A stretch of 64,000 bases of DNA, taken from positions 2,147,148 to 2,211,147 of the forward strand of contig QANY01009128.1 of NCBI GenBank assembly GCA_003255025.1. The letters run 5' to 3'. Numbering within the stretch: position 1 is the first letter of the stretch; each line of letters begins with the position of its first letter. Made by a program: the position numbers and the translations under genes. A model generated the notes under the pieces. That model was not told the DNA's origin and did not search any database. It saw nothing but the letters and a program-made list of their open reading frames with translations. This stretch comes from Datisca glomerata (taxonomy: Eukaryota > Streptophyta > Magnoliopsida > Cucurbitales > Datiscaceae). Positions 11,599 to 24,902 of the stretch are shown here, in pieces.

Positions 11599-12949
11599 AA
11601 GACTTTGGAGGTAAGGTTGTTTTTGATTAAAAATGTAATTTTAAGGTTATAAAGAGCAAAAATAAAATTTTTCAGATTAGAATTGAAAGTAAGTGTAAAG
11701 TAATGTGAAGTTGTATTTTATAATTTTCCCAAGAAATTATCACCTATCTTAATTCGGTACATACATATGGTCAATGGAACGTCCATTTCTGCACAGAACA
11801 TAAATGGTTCGAGAGCGAGTTTGAGCGTGAAAGGTTGCCAATTATACGAAACTCTGCCATCCAATTAACTTAATGATTTATTTTCTCGGGAACCAAACGG
11901 CCGTAAATTTTTGTTTTTGAAGGCGATGGCGAATGAATGTATTTATGAGAATCTCATAACTGAAGCTCTTGTAGTTCTTTCCCATAAAAATGGCAAAATC
12001 ACTGGACTCCATTGTCGAAGAGAAAGAAGAGTTGATGGTTTCACCTTCTGGTGATGGTACTCCGACTTTAAGAACGGCTCACTTCCTCAAACCTTCTGTA
12101 ACTTCCATTGATGAACAATTCGATGAGCTTTCTTCTATTTCTCACTCTCTGGCTTCGAATTCTGAACTCTGAAATTTTCCTCTGAAGGTCCACTTCAGTG
12201 GGTGGAAGGTCCTACCAAAAACCTGGACACAATGGATCAATAACTCTCATCCAATCCATCAATCCACCTAGAAGAAAGCTAACATCTATGATGCAATCAT
12301 GAATTCCACAATCGAAATCCAGCAAAACGACGAAATCATTCTAGGGATTGCAGAGAAGTGGAATTCTAAGACTAACACATTCATTTTCCCATGGGGTGAA
12401 GCAACGATCACGCTTGAGGATATAATGATTTTGGGGGGCTACTTTATCTTTGGAGACTCTGTTCGTAGTCTGTTGAAAACAGAAGAGAATTGAAACAAAT
12501 AGAAGGAAAGCTAATCCAAGCTACGACTGAAGCAGGGAGGATTAAAACTCGTAAAGCGAACCAATCGGTGTGGTTGAAGATGTTCATGGATACTGGGAGT
12601 GAAATCGAGCATGAAGCATTTCTGGTGATTTGGTTATCCAGATTTGTTTTTGCTGAATCCGAGTTGATCAGAAAGCTTGTTTTCCCTATAGCGATTCGTC
12701 TTGCTAAAGGTACCCGAGTCTCGCTAGCACCAGCAGTTTTAGCTAGTATTTACAGGGATCTGTCTTTGTTGAAAAAGAAAATGATAGCTTCTACAAAGCT
12801 TGACAATGGTGGAAATCAAAACGAATTCAACCTATCGTCACCATTTCAGTTTGTTCAGATTTGGGTATGGGAGAGATTTAGATCTTTGTAGCCCTCGTCT
12901 CACTCGATTGGAGACGGTTACCCAGTATTTTCTCGTTCGATAAAGTTAA

Positions 12950-13234
12950 TGTTGGGAAAATAAAATAAAGTCTTTGTTTTGTTGTTACTGGTTTATTGTC
13001 CTAGTCTTTAGGGAGTTGTTATTAATGGAGTATTGTTGAACTAGTTTACAACAAGTCTATCTAGTAGTTGTTATTTTGACCAAGTCTTTAGTTTAGTGGT
13101 CTGTAGTTCCTGTTTTTCTGCTTTTATTCGTTGATGTAATTGCCTATACAAAGGCCATCTGCTTAATGAAATTAGTAGTGTGCTTTGTTCTTTCATTCCC
13201 AGACAAATTTCTCTTTTAGCTTCTCTTTGTAACA
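12950..13234. mobile_element. 285-bp solo LTR
   Basis: It begins TGTTGGGAAAATAAAATAAA and ends TTTGTAACA, with TG/CA ends. It is flanked on both sides by GTTAA (12945-12949 and 13235-13239), a perfect 5-bp target duplication. It lies inside the PMD pseudogene. Removing it and one GTTAA restores alignment to the intact gene. No internal region remains, so it is a solo LTR left by recombination. Confidence 0.9.
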
Positions 13235-13957
13235 GTTAAAAGAGGGGAAATTGACAACATTGGATCGTCTCTAGACTCAGCCAGGAAGAGTTTTAAATGG
13301 CAGGCATGTGCCACGGCTGTGAATGACTGGGTTCCACCAAAGTATTATGCAGAAAAGGAACAATGGTTAAGATTTGGATGATGAAGAAAAACATTCATTT
13401 GTTGTCTGTGTGAGAGCTGCAAAGCTAATTGGACTTGTTTTACAGTGGATTACTTCCCACATCGAGTTACTATGCAATTTGGTAACAGATCAAGATCTTC
13501 TTGGCTCTGATATTGAGTGGAATGGTTTCAGCAGACAATTAAACTGCCTGAAATTGTACTTTCCTTCCCGTAATTTCAAAGCCGATGTTACCGTTCATTA
13601 CTCGGAGTGGTGGAAGCAATTGTTGCCCGGTTTACATTGTATAACAAACTGTAATGAGAGGGTGGAGAGAACTCCGAAGATAACAACACGAATGGAAGAA
13701 CTTTCCGAAAGCAAAAGCGAGAAGAGAGATGAGAATTCCATTGTCAATCCGCGTTTTAAACCGGGAATCAAAGAGGTTAAAGAAGAGAAATGTGTTGGTA
13801 ATAATGCTGATGTTCTGCCTGGTTTTCATACCAAACGACATTTACAGGTTAAAACATTAGAGAGTTGTATGAAAGAGCATAAGCATAGAAGAAGGGAGTC
13901 GTCACAAAATATAGCAGAGAAGATGGATAGGAATGAAAGAAAAGCCAGTGTTTGCTA

Positions 13958-14456
13958 TCTTAGATTCAAAATCGGTTTCGGTATAAACTGTATTGTATAA
14001 AACTTCAAGATCTCATGTTGAATACACCAAGAATCAAATCAATAATAGAGCAGAAACAGAAACGTACTTGAATCCATGACGATAGATCACTGTTTAGAAC
14101 AGAGCGGTTGGCCTTCCAGATCTATACGATTCTCTAACAAAGAGTCATCTTTGATTAAGTCTCTCAGTTGATAAGATATTAGGAAGAATAAAACGGTTTC
14201 TCGTTATCGTGTGACTTGAAGACCTTAACCACTTATATATAATTTATCTTTTGGTATTTCTATTTTAGCTCATCATAAAAAAAGAAATTACCTTAAAGTC
14301 TCTACACATTAAAATGTTAATAACCTATCAAATACATTAAAATCTCAATTATCCAAATTTTAGTTGATCACTTTTAATTGAATTTAATTTTATTTGACAA
14401 TCTGCAACACATAATTATACTACACATAAGTCTAACGTTGGATTAATGATCCAACA
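13958..14456 (-). repeat. 3' LTR of Copia 2
   Basis: 499 bp, aligned along its length with 25880-26372. Shared landmarks are ATTCAAAATC near the left end, GACCTTAAC.ACTTATA and AAAGTCTCTACACATTAAA. It ends GATCCAACA. Confidence 0.9.
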
Positions 14457-14893
14457 ATCTCTTACTTGGACTATGTGTTAAACCATATAATTATGTTTTG
14501 CCAAAAATAATTGAACGCGTTCAACTTTGCTATCATTACCGAAATATATATATAACCAATCTGATCCATCAATCATAGCGACATGGGATCAAAACGGCCT
14601 CTGTTACATCAATCATAACTCAACCCATCAATGATTATATATATCAATAGAATTGAATGACATGGATTATGTTGTGAATGTGTAGTATGAAAATTTCATG
14701 CAATGTGATCTTAACATGCTTATTTCCAACTGATCCTTCTTAAACCTTAGTGAGATCAAATCTACTTGAATTAGAGTGTGAATACCAATGACTTTATTTC
14801 TGCAGAAAATAACCTTAAAATATCCATTAACCAAAATAACTGAAAATATTGTCAATATGAAAAGAGCGTCTAAAAATAAAATACAAACTCCCA

Positions 14894-17800
14894 CTAGAAC
14901 AGAATATCCTCAACGGATATGACACTTATGTGAGAAATGTGCTCATGAAACACCTTGGGTGGCAATCCCTTAATAAACGGATCCGTAATCATGGAGTTTG
15001 TTCCGATATGCTCTATAGACAAATGTCCACTATAAACCCTTTCTTTAACAACCAGAAACTTGATGTCTATGTACTTTGATTTTGTCGAGCTCCTATTGTT
15101 ATTAGAATAAAGTATTGCTGATTTATTGTTACAAAATAACTTTAGTGGTCTCTGAATATTGTCCACTATGCGCAGCCCCGTGGGAAAATTTTGTAACCAT
15201 ATTCCATGATTAGACGTCTCATAACATGCTATGAACTCCGCTGCCATGGTAGAAAATGCTATAAGAGACTGTTTAGCACTCTTCCAGAAGATAGCACTTG
15301 CAGCAAGCAGAAAGATATAGCCCGACGTAGATTTCATATTACCTTGACATCCAGTAAAATGAGAGTTAGTATATTCAACGATCTCAATCTAATCCAACCT
15401 CTTATATGTGAGCACGTAGTCTTTTATTCTCTGTAGGTACCATAAAATTCGTTTAGCTGCTTTCTAATGGTCTATGCCTGGATTGCTTAAGTATCTGCCC
15501 AACATCCCACAAACTTGAGTATACATTACACTCCCTAATACCGAGGCATAGGGAATCTTCTGCCTTTCCTTTTCCTCAAAATCATTCTTAGAGCATTGAT
15601 TGAGACCAAACTTGTCTCCCTTAGCTACAAAGGTATCACCTGGTTTATAGTTTTGCATTTCATATCTTTTAAGGACATTTTTTATATAACTATTTTGTGA
15701 TAATCCAAGAATACCCTGAGAATGATCTCGGTGTATTTGAATCCCTAATACAAAAGATGCTTCACCAAGATCTTTCATCGTAAAATTATTAGCTAGAAAT
15801 CTATTAACGTCGTACAATAAGTCTATATCGTTGCTGGCAAGCAAAATGTCATCCACATATAAAACAAGAAAAATATGCTTGCTCCGACAGAACTTATGGT
15901 ATATACAATCATCGACCAAATTTATCTCAAAACTGAACGAGATGATCACTTGATGAAACTCAAAATATTATTGTCTAGATGTCTGCTTGAGTCCATAGAT
16001 GGATTTATTAAGTTTGCAAACATATTCTTTGGGTCTCCCAACACAAAGTTTCATGGTTGCACCATATAGATCATCTCTTCAATGTCATGATTGAGAAACG
16101 CCATCTTTACATCCATCTGATGCAGCTCAAGATTGAAATGCGCCACCAATGCTATTATAATCCTGAAAGAGTATTTCGTAGAAACAAGAGAGAAAGTCTA
16201 TTTATAGTCGATGCCTCATTTATATGTAAATCCCTTTTACGACAAGATGAGCCTTATCATTATCTTTTGAATCCCTCATGGTTATAAAAATCCATTTTTA
16301 ACCAATGGATTATGAACCTTCTTGTAATGGAACAAGATCACACACGTCATTGTCCTTCATGGACTCAATCTCCTTATTCATGGCATCGAATTACTTTTGA
16401 GAGTTAGAACTTTTCATGGCTTGCTGGAAGTTGATTGGATCATCTTCCATCACACCAATGTCAACCTCATGTTATTAGAAAAATACAATGTAATCATCTG
16501 GCACTGCACTTCTCCTCTCTCTAGTGGATCTCCTTAATGGCATAGATTCTTGAGGTGCTAGAGTTTGTTCTTCTAGAACAATCTCTTGAACGGAAGCTTC
16601 TCCGATATTGTCTTGTGTTGTGGCATGAACAAGGTCTAGAACACAGTTCCTGATTAATGCTAATAACACATGTGGGAATATCAACATATTCCTCTTAAAA
16701 GATAAAATCTCAAATTGTATCTCCCCCCGCAAACTCGGCATCCCTAAAGAATCGGGTTTTTACCGTCGAAAAAATCGACCTAATTGTGGATCATAAAACT
16801 TGTACCACATGGATATTTTAGAGTATCTAACAAAATAACAACTCATCATCCATAAGTCCAATTTATTTTCATTAGGTCTATAAGGTCTTGCCTCAGCTGG
16901 ACATCTTCAAACGTGCAAATACCTTAGACTAGGTTTCTTGCTAGTCCAAAGCTCATATAGGGTTACGGCAGTCACTTTAGTTGGAACTCTGTTAGGGATA
17001 TATGCCGCAGCCTTAAGTGCTTCGCCCCAGAGTGATTCTGGTAAGGTCGAATGACTAATCATCTTTCAGCAACACCATTCATAGTGGGCGAACCCGACAT
17101 AGTGTACTGTGGGACGATACCGAATTTCTCTAAAAATTTAGCAGACGGTCCTGGACATTATTCACCCGAACCATCATATCTGCCATAGTACTCACCACCA
17201 CAGTCTGATCTGATGCTTTTAATCTTTTTGTTGACTTGATCCTCAACTTCAGCCTTAAAATTTTTGAACATGTCCAATGACTGTGACTTTTCATGAATGA
17301 GATATATGTAGTCATATATAGAATAATCGTCTATGAACGTTATAAAATATTGTTGACCATTCCAAGCCACCGAAAGAGAATGGCCCATAAATATCCGTAT
17401 AAATAAGTTCTAAGACATCCTGAGTCATGTTGGATTCGAATATTCTTTTATCGGTTTGTTTACCCTTTATGAAATTAATTCAAACGTCAAAATCTGTAAA
17501 ATCTAAGGAACCAAGAATTTTGTCTGACACAAGTCTCTTTAGTCTCCGTCTGGAGATATGACCTAATCGTTTGCGCTATAACGCAGCCAAATTCTCACTG
17601 GTTAATTTTCTTTAGTACCTCGTGTACTTCATTGCAGAAATTCTTTAAATGAAGTAATTGTTTCAAATAAATAAAAATTATCATATCCTGATAAAAAAAT
17701 CAGAACCAACTGAAATTGAATCACGAAAGAAACTAATTTTCCATCTCCAAAAGAACAAACATAACCAGCTTTGTCTAAAACAGAAACAGAAATTAAATTC

Positions 17801-18114
17801 CATCTAAATGACGGTATAACAAAAGTTTCATCAAGATCCAAATAATATTCAGTTTTTAATAATAATCTAAATTTCCCTATTGCTTCAACCTCAACTGTCT
17901 TGCCATCGCCCATGTAGATGAGTCTTTCAACATCATTTGGCTTTCGAAAATTCAGGCAACTCTGCATAGACATACTGATGTGAGTTGTTGCACTAGAATC
18001 TATCCAAAACTTGTGTCTTGGAACCAAACTTAAATTAACCTCAGAATAAACAAAATTAAGAAGCATACATTTCTTAGCACGCCAAGCGTGATAGTTGGTG
18101 CATTGCTTCTTCAT
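14894..18114 (-). pseudogene. Copia 2 pol, broken
   Basis: Read right to left. Protease-like FWIDSSATTHIS lies in 17629-18114, with DSS in place of DSG. An integrase core is in 17158-17388 (FITFIDDYS, then IRSDCGGEY). An inter-domain linker (16475-16741) contains LRRSTRERRSAVPDDY. The reverse transcriptase is in 15464-15949, with VLYVDDILLASND (active-site YVDD near 15848-15859) and the MKDLGEASFVLGI motif. RNase H is in 14894-15337 (STSGYIFLLAASAIFWKSAK, ending near the left LTR). Stops and frameshifts separate the pieces. The finger/palm part of RT upstream of YVDD is especially degraded. Confidence 0.88.
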
Positions 18115-18119
18115 ATGCC

Positions 18120-18870
18120 ATTCAGCTTCATAAAAGAAGCAACCATTACCTTTCGGGTTTACTAGTTTCTTTTGTTATTTCTTATGTGTTGCTGTATTTG
18201 CCACTTCTTTATCCTTCTTCCTTTTCTTTCCCTTGCCCTTATCCTAAGAGGTAGAGGTCAGGTAAGCACTTTATGTTTTATCATATTTCACTATTTCCTC
18301 TTCCTGGACATAGTGTGAGATGAGTTCATGCAGAGATCAAGTCTTTTTCTGACAATTGTAGCTCACCTTAAACTGGCTAAACTATGCCGGAAGGGATATC
18401 AAAACCAGATACACAAGCAAGTCCTCAGAGAGTTCAAGCCTTAATGATTTCAACCTTGAAACAATATGAGACATTTCCATAATTTATTCCCCGATATTAC
18501 ATCATTTATACCTCTTTGAAATTAAGTCTAACAAGAGCGTACCAATTTCTGCATTTTCATTCTTGACAAACCCCTTTTCAATGTCTGTAAGAAAATCTTT
18601 AACTGTAGTTATCTTTTCAGATATAGTGCCCCTAAATTCTTCTGGAATGGCCTTCTTCACGATCAGCATACACATGCGGTTTGATCTCTCCCACCTTTCT
18701 ATCTCTCTCTTATCGTCAGAGGTACTCTTATTTGTAACATGTGCAAGAGAATCAGTCATTAACACAAAATCGAGATCCATGACTCCAAGAACTATCAAAA
18801 GATTATCTTTCCATGACTTGAAGTTTGATCCATTTAGAACTGGAGTTGAATTGATGTTGCCCGTGATAAT
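18120..18870 (-). pseudogene. Copia 2 gag, broken
   Basis: Minus-strand similarity to Copia gag starts around 18870 (LNGSNFKSWKDNLLIVLGVM). It continues through 18502-18798 with SLAHVTNKSTSDDKREIERW and ends in a damaged zinc knuckle near 18085-18150. There a CFF...HMKKQC arrangement is left, and the second cysteine is lost. A stop follows the ISKRYK motif. Confidence 0.8.
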
Positions 18871-19100
18871 AGCAAGAGTAATAGTTAAACAGAGAACAAG
18901 AAATAAAATAAGCTCACATAAATCTCAAATAACAATAATAAATTCAAACAAAAGTAAAAATAACTCATCTCAAGACATCGAATACTCCATTAATATTTTG
19001 ACTATGGCCAAAATTATTAGCATGTAAGTGATGCGTTGGTATGGTGATCAAACATTGATGATAACGAACATATCGAACAAGAAACATTCTTTTAGGCCGA

Positions 19101-19694
19101 TGAACAGATAAAATTTCACATGACACGTGGTAAGATCTAGATCGAATATTCCATCAAAGAGTAAATAGAACGTGAACTGTAAGATCAACTAGGTGGTTAT
19201 GAAGAACAGACCAATCAGATGAACGTACATGAATTGCCAACGTGGCAATCCAAAGAAAAGCTAATCAAGACCATTAGATTGATCAGACGGTCAAGATTTA
19301 CTAAGTTGTTAATGTTGGTAAGCTAGATATCAGAGAATATTCTGTTGATTCTATTTTCAGATAGAATTAGATAAGATGTATCAGATTCTATGTAACCGAT
19401 TGAAGACCTATAAATAAAGGCAAGATGTGACTCCAACAAAGGAAACAACAACTGTCAACACTCATAAGAAACAAGTTGACTATCCAGCTTGTATTAGCCT
19501 TGTAAACATTTTCTGCATAATGAAATACTATCAAAATCTTCTTATGGGTTTGCTTCCATTTAAAGGTTTTCCACGTAAACCATGAAGTTGTTATTGTCTC
19601 ATCCTCTCTCTTAATTATTCTCTATATATTTCATATTATGATGTAGGGAATTCACGATCAATTCTCAAAGGCCGTGAATTTTTTCCCTTTTATA
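19101..19694 (+). repeat. 5' LTR of element A
   Basis: 594 bp. It shares with 24331-24902, and inverted with 49297-49841 and 57288-57840, the landmarks GACACGTGG, AGACTCCATCAAAGAG, TGGCAATCCAAAGA, TATAAATAAAGGCAAGATGT and a TTCACGATCAATTCTCAAAG end region. Confidence 0.9.
19409..19416 (+). promoter_or_regulatory. TATA box in LTR of element A
   Basis: TATAAATA followed by AAGGCAAGATG. The block is conserved in all four LTRs of the A/B family (equivalents near 24641, 49540 and 57535), consistent with the LTR promoter. Confidence 0.65.
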
Positions 19695-21159
19695 TTTGGT
19701 GCTTTCATTGACTGTTGAGAGAAAAACTCAAGAAATCTTTTCCTAAAACACTCAAAACCAATCAAACGCTTTCGACAACGGATACGAAATGAAAGTGGAA
19801 ACGGAAACAGAAACAGAAACGAGAGCATGAACAGGTATGGAAATGAATTGGAAGAAAGAACACTAATCTCATTCATTACATATTCAATTGGTTTATTTCT
19901 TTTCTACAATTATTTATTTTTTTAAAAAAAATATTAACGCTATTCATCGGTGACCGAATCTGAAAAATTATGGTAATGACCATTGCCGTCGTCACCAATC
20001 GAGAGGGGAAGCAACACAACCCAAAAAAAGCCACCGACACACCCATGGCCGTCACCGGCGGCAGGCCAGATCTGAAACAGCAGCCGCAGGAAGAACCATC
20101 AACACATCCACGGCTCACCCGTGACGGCTTCGGACCTTATCCTGTCCCAATAATAGTCGTCGAATTCAACAAAAGAGCCGCGAGAAACCCCCCAATACTG
20201 AAAAATAGATTCTCAGATCTACGAAAAATGAAGAATATTTAGACGCCAATACACCCACGAATGGGTTCAGACTAGGATTCACGGTCGTTTGAAGACTTTT
20301 CCGGCCAGAAAAGGCCACCACAGTCGGCGGTCATCATCCTTACCCGTTATCTGTGTTGCGGGTTAACCTTCCTGACTTGCAGCCGCTCCATGAAGCCCAG
20401 ATGAAAGCCCCAGCCTGTGTCTTATTAAAAGAACCCAATAAGCTCGCTAGAAGCCCAAGCAAACAAAGCGCCTGTCTCTTGGGTCGCAGCTTCAAGCCAA
20501 GCCCAAGATCTCCCTAACCTCTACAGATTTAATTCATGCCAAGCCCAATGTACTTCATAATTTAACAGATTTAACCCACAAACTTACAAAACCTTCATGG
20601 ATTATCTTAAATAAATGGAGGACTTCAAATTGCAAGCTAAGTATTTACTTTTAAATTATTTCTTTATCTTTCAATACATATATTATTTATTCAAATATTA
20701 AAAAATAATTGCATGAGCATATCGTATAATGTTTTGAGAAAAATATTTACACAATAGTTCAAGCATATTAAATTAGTAGAAATTAATTCTACGCTAATTG
20801 TGTAGGGCATAACTAATTGGCTCTCTATGTTTAAATTTTACCATGCTTTAATGTAATGATAGAAATTACATTTATCCTGTTTAGGTAATTTGTTTTGATA
20901 AAATTCATAATTTGACCTTGTTATGGATAACATGAAATGTTGTTAACTGTGTTCAAACTGATTTAATGCATGTATTGCATGAGGAATGAATTTTTCAATT
21001 TTCAATTTCAAATTTTGAATTTAAGCTTTTCTAAAGCTATAAAAAATCTCTTAACGCTTGATAAACGAAAATATAAACTTTGATATTCATATTTTTTGGA
21101 GACTGACTATTTCCTATTCTATATGCAAAAGTGTAAGAAAATAAAAGATGAACAAACAA

Positions 21160-21470
21160 TGAAAACGAAGATGTCCCGACTACGGGAATGGAGACGTCAT
21201 GATGATGTGAACAGAAATGTCATGACGACAAAAATGGAAAAGGCATGGCGACGGGAATTAAAAACATTGAGAACGAGAAACGTTGTGGCAACGTGAACAG
21301 AAAATGTTGTGGGAATGGCAATGGAAACTTCTTGACAACGGCAATGAAAAAGTTATGGCAATGGGAACGAAAATGGCAACTAGTACGACATTGAAAATGG
21401 AAACGAATTGGAAGCTGAAACGGAAACAACATGACAACGGAACTAGAAGTGAAAAATGATTCCATTTTTA
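21160..21470. repeat. short-motif array in element A
   Basis: Degenerate head-to-tail repeats built from GGGAACG/GGGAATGG, AACGTTGTGGCAAC and GAAAATG-type words at roughly 18-30 bp spacing. The reverse complement of the same words forms an array at 55200-55640 in element B. Confidence 0.8.
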
Positions 21471-21502
21471 AGCTGAAGTGATAGGAAGATAACTTTATGT
21501 AA

Positions 21503-22640
21503 AATCATACGTCATTTGAAAGATACAAAAATTAACTTCTCGAAGAATTTTGTGAAACTCAATTTAGAGCTTCGGAACAAAAGTTATGACAGTTTTCATA
21601 CAAGCTGTTCGTAAAAAAGATAATACATAACTATCAAATTCAGAAATTAAGCTGTAATAAATGGGGGCAGATAACGTTGTGAGTCATATAACATCAAAAA
21701 AATATGAGAGTCTACTTTTTGGAGAATTTTACGGAATTTAATTTGGAGCTCCCGATCAAAAGTTATGGCAGTTTCAATACATGTTATTCAGAAACAAAGA
21801 TCACGCAGAATAGTAAATTTAGGAAATTATACTGTATCAATTGGAGATGTCCAAATGGAGAATCATATACTATTACAAAGATATGGAAGTTTAATCCTTG
21901 GAAAATTTTATGGAATTGATTTTGGAGCTCGCAACAAAACGTTGTGATGATTTTCGTGGAGGCTGTTCGAGAAAGCAAAATAAGCCGAACCTTAAAATCA
22001 GAAATTGAACTGCATTTACTGGGGGCCAACTACATGACGAATCTTATATCAATGTAAATATACAGAAATCAGCCTTGTGAAGAATTTTACGAAAATCAAT
22101 TTGAAGCTCCCGATCAAAAGTTACGACAACTCTCGTTGGTATTATTCAGGAAAGTAAATATATGAATTCTTCTCAAATTTAATTTTTAAACTGTATCAAC
22201 TTTTAAATTATTAAATATAAGATAATATATCATTAGAAAACTATGGATATCTACATCTTGAAGAATTTTGCAGAACTCGATTTGGAGCTCTCGAGCAAAA
22301 GGTATGGCAATTTTTGTGAAGGTTGTTCGAGAAAGCAGAATATGCAAAACGGTCAATGTCAAAAATAAAACTGTATTTAATGGAAACCAACTATACAGTG
22401 AATCTTACATCATCGAAAATATACAAAAGTCTACTTCTTGGAGGATTTTACAGAATTCAATTTAGAAATTTCGATCAAAAGTCACGGAAAGCATATTATG
22501 CGCAACGGTCAAATTCGTTAATTACATGACGAATTATATATCATCGGAAGCATGTGAAAATCAAATTCTTGAAGAATTTCATGAAATTCAATTTGAAACT
22601 TTCGATCAAAACTTATGGTATGATAACTTACAGACTGCTT
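21503..22640. repeat. 179-bp tandem array in element A, about 6 units
   Basis: The unit start AATCATAC/AATCTTATATC recurs at about 21503, 21682, 21861, 22040, 22220 and 22401, a steady period of 179-180 bp, with a shortened last unit at 22532. Each unit carries CTTGGAGAATTTTAC, GGAGCTC.CGA.CAAAAG and TATGGCA landmarks. Units are well diverged, so the array is old or under weak homogenisation. The same unit occurs in element B at 54190-54920. Confidence 0.9.
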
Positions 22641-22695
22641 ACAAGACAAATACTTGGTGTCAACTTTCTCTTTTCTTCAACAACAATGGAAATAA

Positions 22696-23245
22696 AAGCG
22701 TGAGTCCTTGGGAGTGGTAATTTGTAAATCCTACTCTAAGAATGAACTAAGGGCGTAAGTCCTTGGGAGGAGCAGTTGTTAAGTCATACTCTCAGAAGGA
22801 ACTAAGGGCGTGAGTTCTTGGAAGAGACAATTCGTAAGTCTTACTCTCATAAGGAACTAAGGGCGTAAGTCCTTGGGAGGGGCAGTTCATAAATCCTACT
22901 CTGAGAATGAACTAAGGGCGTGAGTCATTGGGAGGGGCAATTGGTAAGTCCTACTCTCAGAAGGAACTAGGGGTGTAAGTCCTTGGGATGAGCAATTCAT
23001 AAGTCCTACTCTTAGAAGAAACTAATGGCATTAGTCCTTGGGAGGGGCAATTCATAAGTCATACTCTCACAAGGAACTAAAGGCATGAGTCCTTGGGAGG
23101 GGCAATTCATAAGTCATACTCTCACAAGGAACTAAATGCATGAGTCCTTGGGAGGGGCAGTTCATAAGTCCTACTCTCAGAAAGAACTAAGGGCATAAGT
23201 CCTTAGTAGGGGCAATTCATAAGTCTTACTTTCAGAATGAAGACG
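22696..23245. repeat. 55-bp tandem array in element A, 10 units
   Basis: GGGCGTAAGTCCTTGGGAGG-type units start at 22751, 22806, 22861, 22916, 22971, 23026, 23081, 23136 and 23191, an exact 55-bp step, with one partial unit before. More diverged, longer units (GGGGCCATGGTTCTTTATTT) follow to about 23540. Confidence 0.92.
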
Positions 23246-24330
23246 GGGCCATGGTTCTTTATTTGAACCTAAGTCTTTGGGAGTGGACAGTTTGTGAGAC
23301 ATTCTCCCAGAATGTGAAAAATGCAAATGGGGTCATGACTCTTTATTTGAAATCTAAGTCCTTGAAAATGAGTAATTTGCAAGTCCCAAATCTGATAATA
23401 AAAATGGGGTCATAGTTCTTTATTGAACCTAAGTGCTCCTCTAAAAAATGGCAGTTCGTAATTCTTTCTCTTAGAATGAAGACGAGACCTTGGTTCTTTA
23501 TTTGAACCTAAATCATTGGGGAAGCATGTATATCATAAAGAAATTAAAGTCTTATCCTCGAGAACAAATTTGACAACAGAACACAGTTATTCTCAAGAGA
23601 TTTGTGAGCCAAAAGTTTCCTAAATATTTAAAAACCAATTTTGTTGAAAGCTAGAAGTCGGCACAGTACCAAATTTTGATCATCAAATTTTGCTAAGTCT
23701 TTGAATAAAGTATAACAAAAGAGAGTTCAATGAAAGAAAAATTGCACAAACAGAATAATTCATATTGATCGAAGTAGAAGTACAAAGGGAAAATACAAAA
23801 CGAGAGAAGGAAAAAGAAAACAAGGAAACAGTAGAAACTCGACCAATAAATGTGGAACATCAAACTCAAACTCACGCAACGCTATTATGAAATGGTACAC
23901 TCGCTCCGTACTCATCTCAATAAATTATTATGTTATTGTACAACATTCTTGTCACAAATATTAACGTACGAGAGAAGGAAAATAAAAAATGAAGAAAATG
24001 GGAAATTTTTTACTAATAAGCCTGCAGTGAAAGGAACGAAAAGGCATAACACCAAATGAAGGAGAAATAATCATCATCAACAATAAATTGACAAATGAGC
24101 TACTCGAAAATCGTAAAGCATCTATAAACGGAGACAAAAGAACATAACGATAAAAAAGAAAAGAAGAAGTCGTCGCTGATAGTAGACGTTTAAAAAGTTT
24201 CTTGGAAAACTACATCGCATGTTTACAAAAAGCGCGTGAGAACAGAAACAAGCAGACGTAACATCAAAACAAGAAAAGATTATCAGTACACATTAACGGA
24301 TAAAATTCCGTCGAGTGTGGTGGGGGCCAA

Positions 24331-24902
24331 TGAACAGATAAAATTTCACATGACACGTGGTAAGATCTAGACCGAAGACTCCATCAAAGAGTAGATAGAG
24401 CGAGAACCGTAGGATCAATTAGGCAGTTATGAAGAATAGACCAATCGGATGGAAGACATGGATTGTCAACGTGGCAATCCAAAGAAAAGCTAATCAAGAC
24501 CGTTGGATTGATTATACGGTCAATATTTATTAAGTTGTTAATGTTGATAAGCTAGATCTCAGAGAATATTATGTCGATTCTATTTTCAGATAGAATTAGA
24601 TAAGATGTATCATATTTTATGTAACCGATTTTAAAAGCCTATAAATAAAGGCAAGATGTAACTCCAACAGAGGAAACAAGAACTCTCAACAATCATAAGA
24701 AACAAGTTAACTATGCAGCTTGCATTAGTCTTATAAACATTTTCTCTGTAATGAAATACTATCAAAATCTCCCCGTGATTTTTCTCTATTTTAAGGATTT
24801 TTCACGTAAACATGGTGTTGTTATTCTCTCATTCTCTCTTTTAATTATTCTATATGAGAATTCACGATCAATTCTCAAAGACCGTAAATTTTTTCCTATA
24901 CA
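24331..24902 (+). repeat. 3' LTR of element A
   Basis: Starts TGAACAGATA and ends TTTTTTCCTATACA. About 572 bp. It differs from the 5' LTR by substitutions and short indels, so insertion is not recent. Confidence 0.9.

Larger units (their letters stand above)
5525..11730. mobile_element. MULE-like element split by Copia insertion
   Basis: The left end (from 5525, GGGAAAACTATAAAATTCA) and the right end read in reverse (from 11730, GGGAAAATTATAAAATACA) form an inverted repeat of roughly 120-130 bp. Later shared blocks include ACATTTTTAATTCAAAAA versus ACATTTTTAATCAAAAAC. The flanking 9 bases are AAAAAATTA on the left (5516-5524) and AAGAAATTA on the right (11731-11739), a target duplication with one mismatch and the length typical of Mutator-like elements. 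Without the Copia insertion at 6355-11598 the element is about 960 bp and non-autonomous. The interior (5690-6350) has only short frames, one at 6011-6202, and no recognisable protein. Confidence 0.75.
19101..24902 (+). mobile_element. non-coding LTR retrotransposon, element A
   Basis: LTRs at 19101-19694 and 24331-24902 start TGAACAGATAAAATTTCACA. The right one is preceded by a purine tract (GTGGTGGGGGCC) and the left one is followed by TTTGGTGCTTTCATTGA, a primer-site-like sequence. That orients it plus. Flanking bases are GCCGA and ACCGA, a likely target duplication with one mismatch. The 4.6-kb interior shows no gag or pol similarity. It contains a GC-rich leader (about 19970-20560), a short-motif array (21160-21470), a 179-bp tandem array (21503-22640), a 55-bp tandem array (22696-23245) and a purine-rich tract. 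This fits a large non-autonomous (LARD-type) element that depends on another element's proteins. Confidence 0.87.

Noticed and set aside
19970..20242. 90-codon frame in the leader of element A
   Set aside because: The corresponding leader of element B does not keep the frame, so coding is unlikely.
22696..23245. Regular 55-bp repeats suggestive of a CRISPR-like array
   Set aside because: There are no unique spacers: the whole 55-bp unit repeats, inside a plant retrotransposon. It is an ordinary tandem array.
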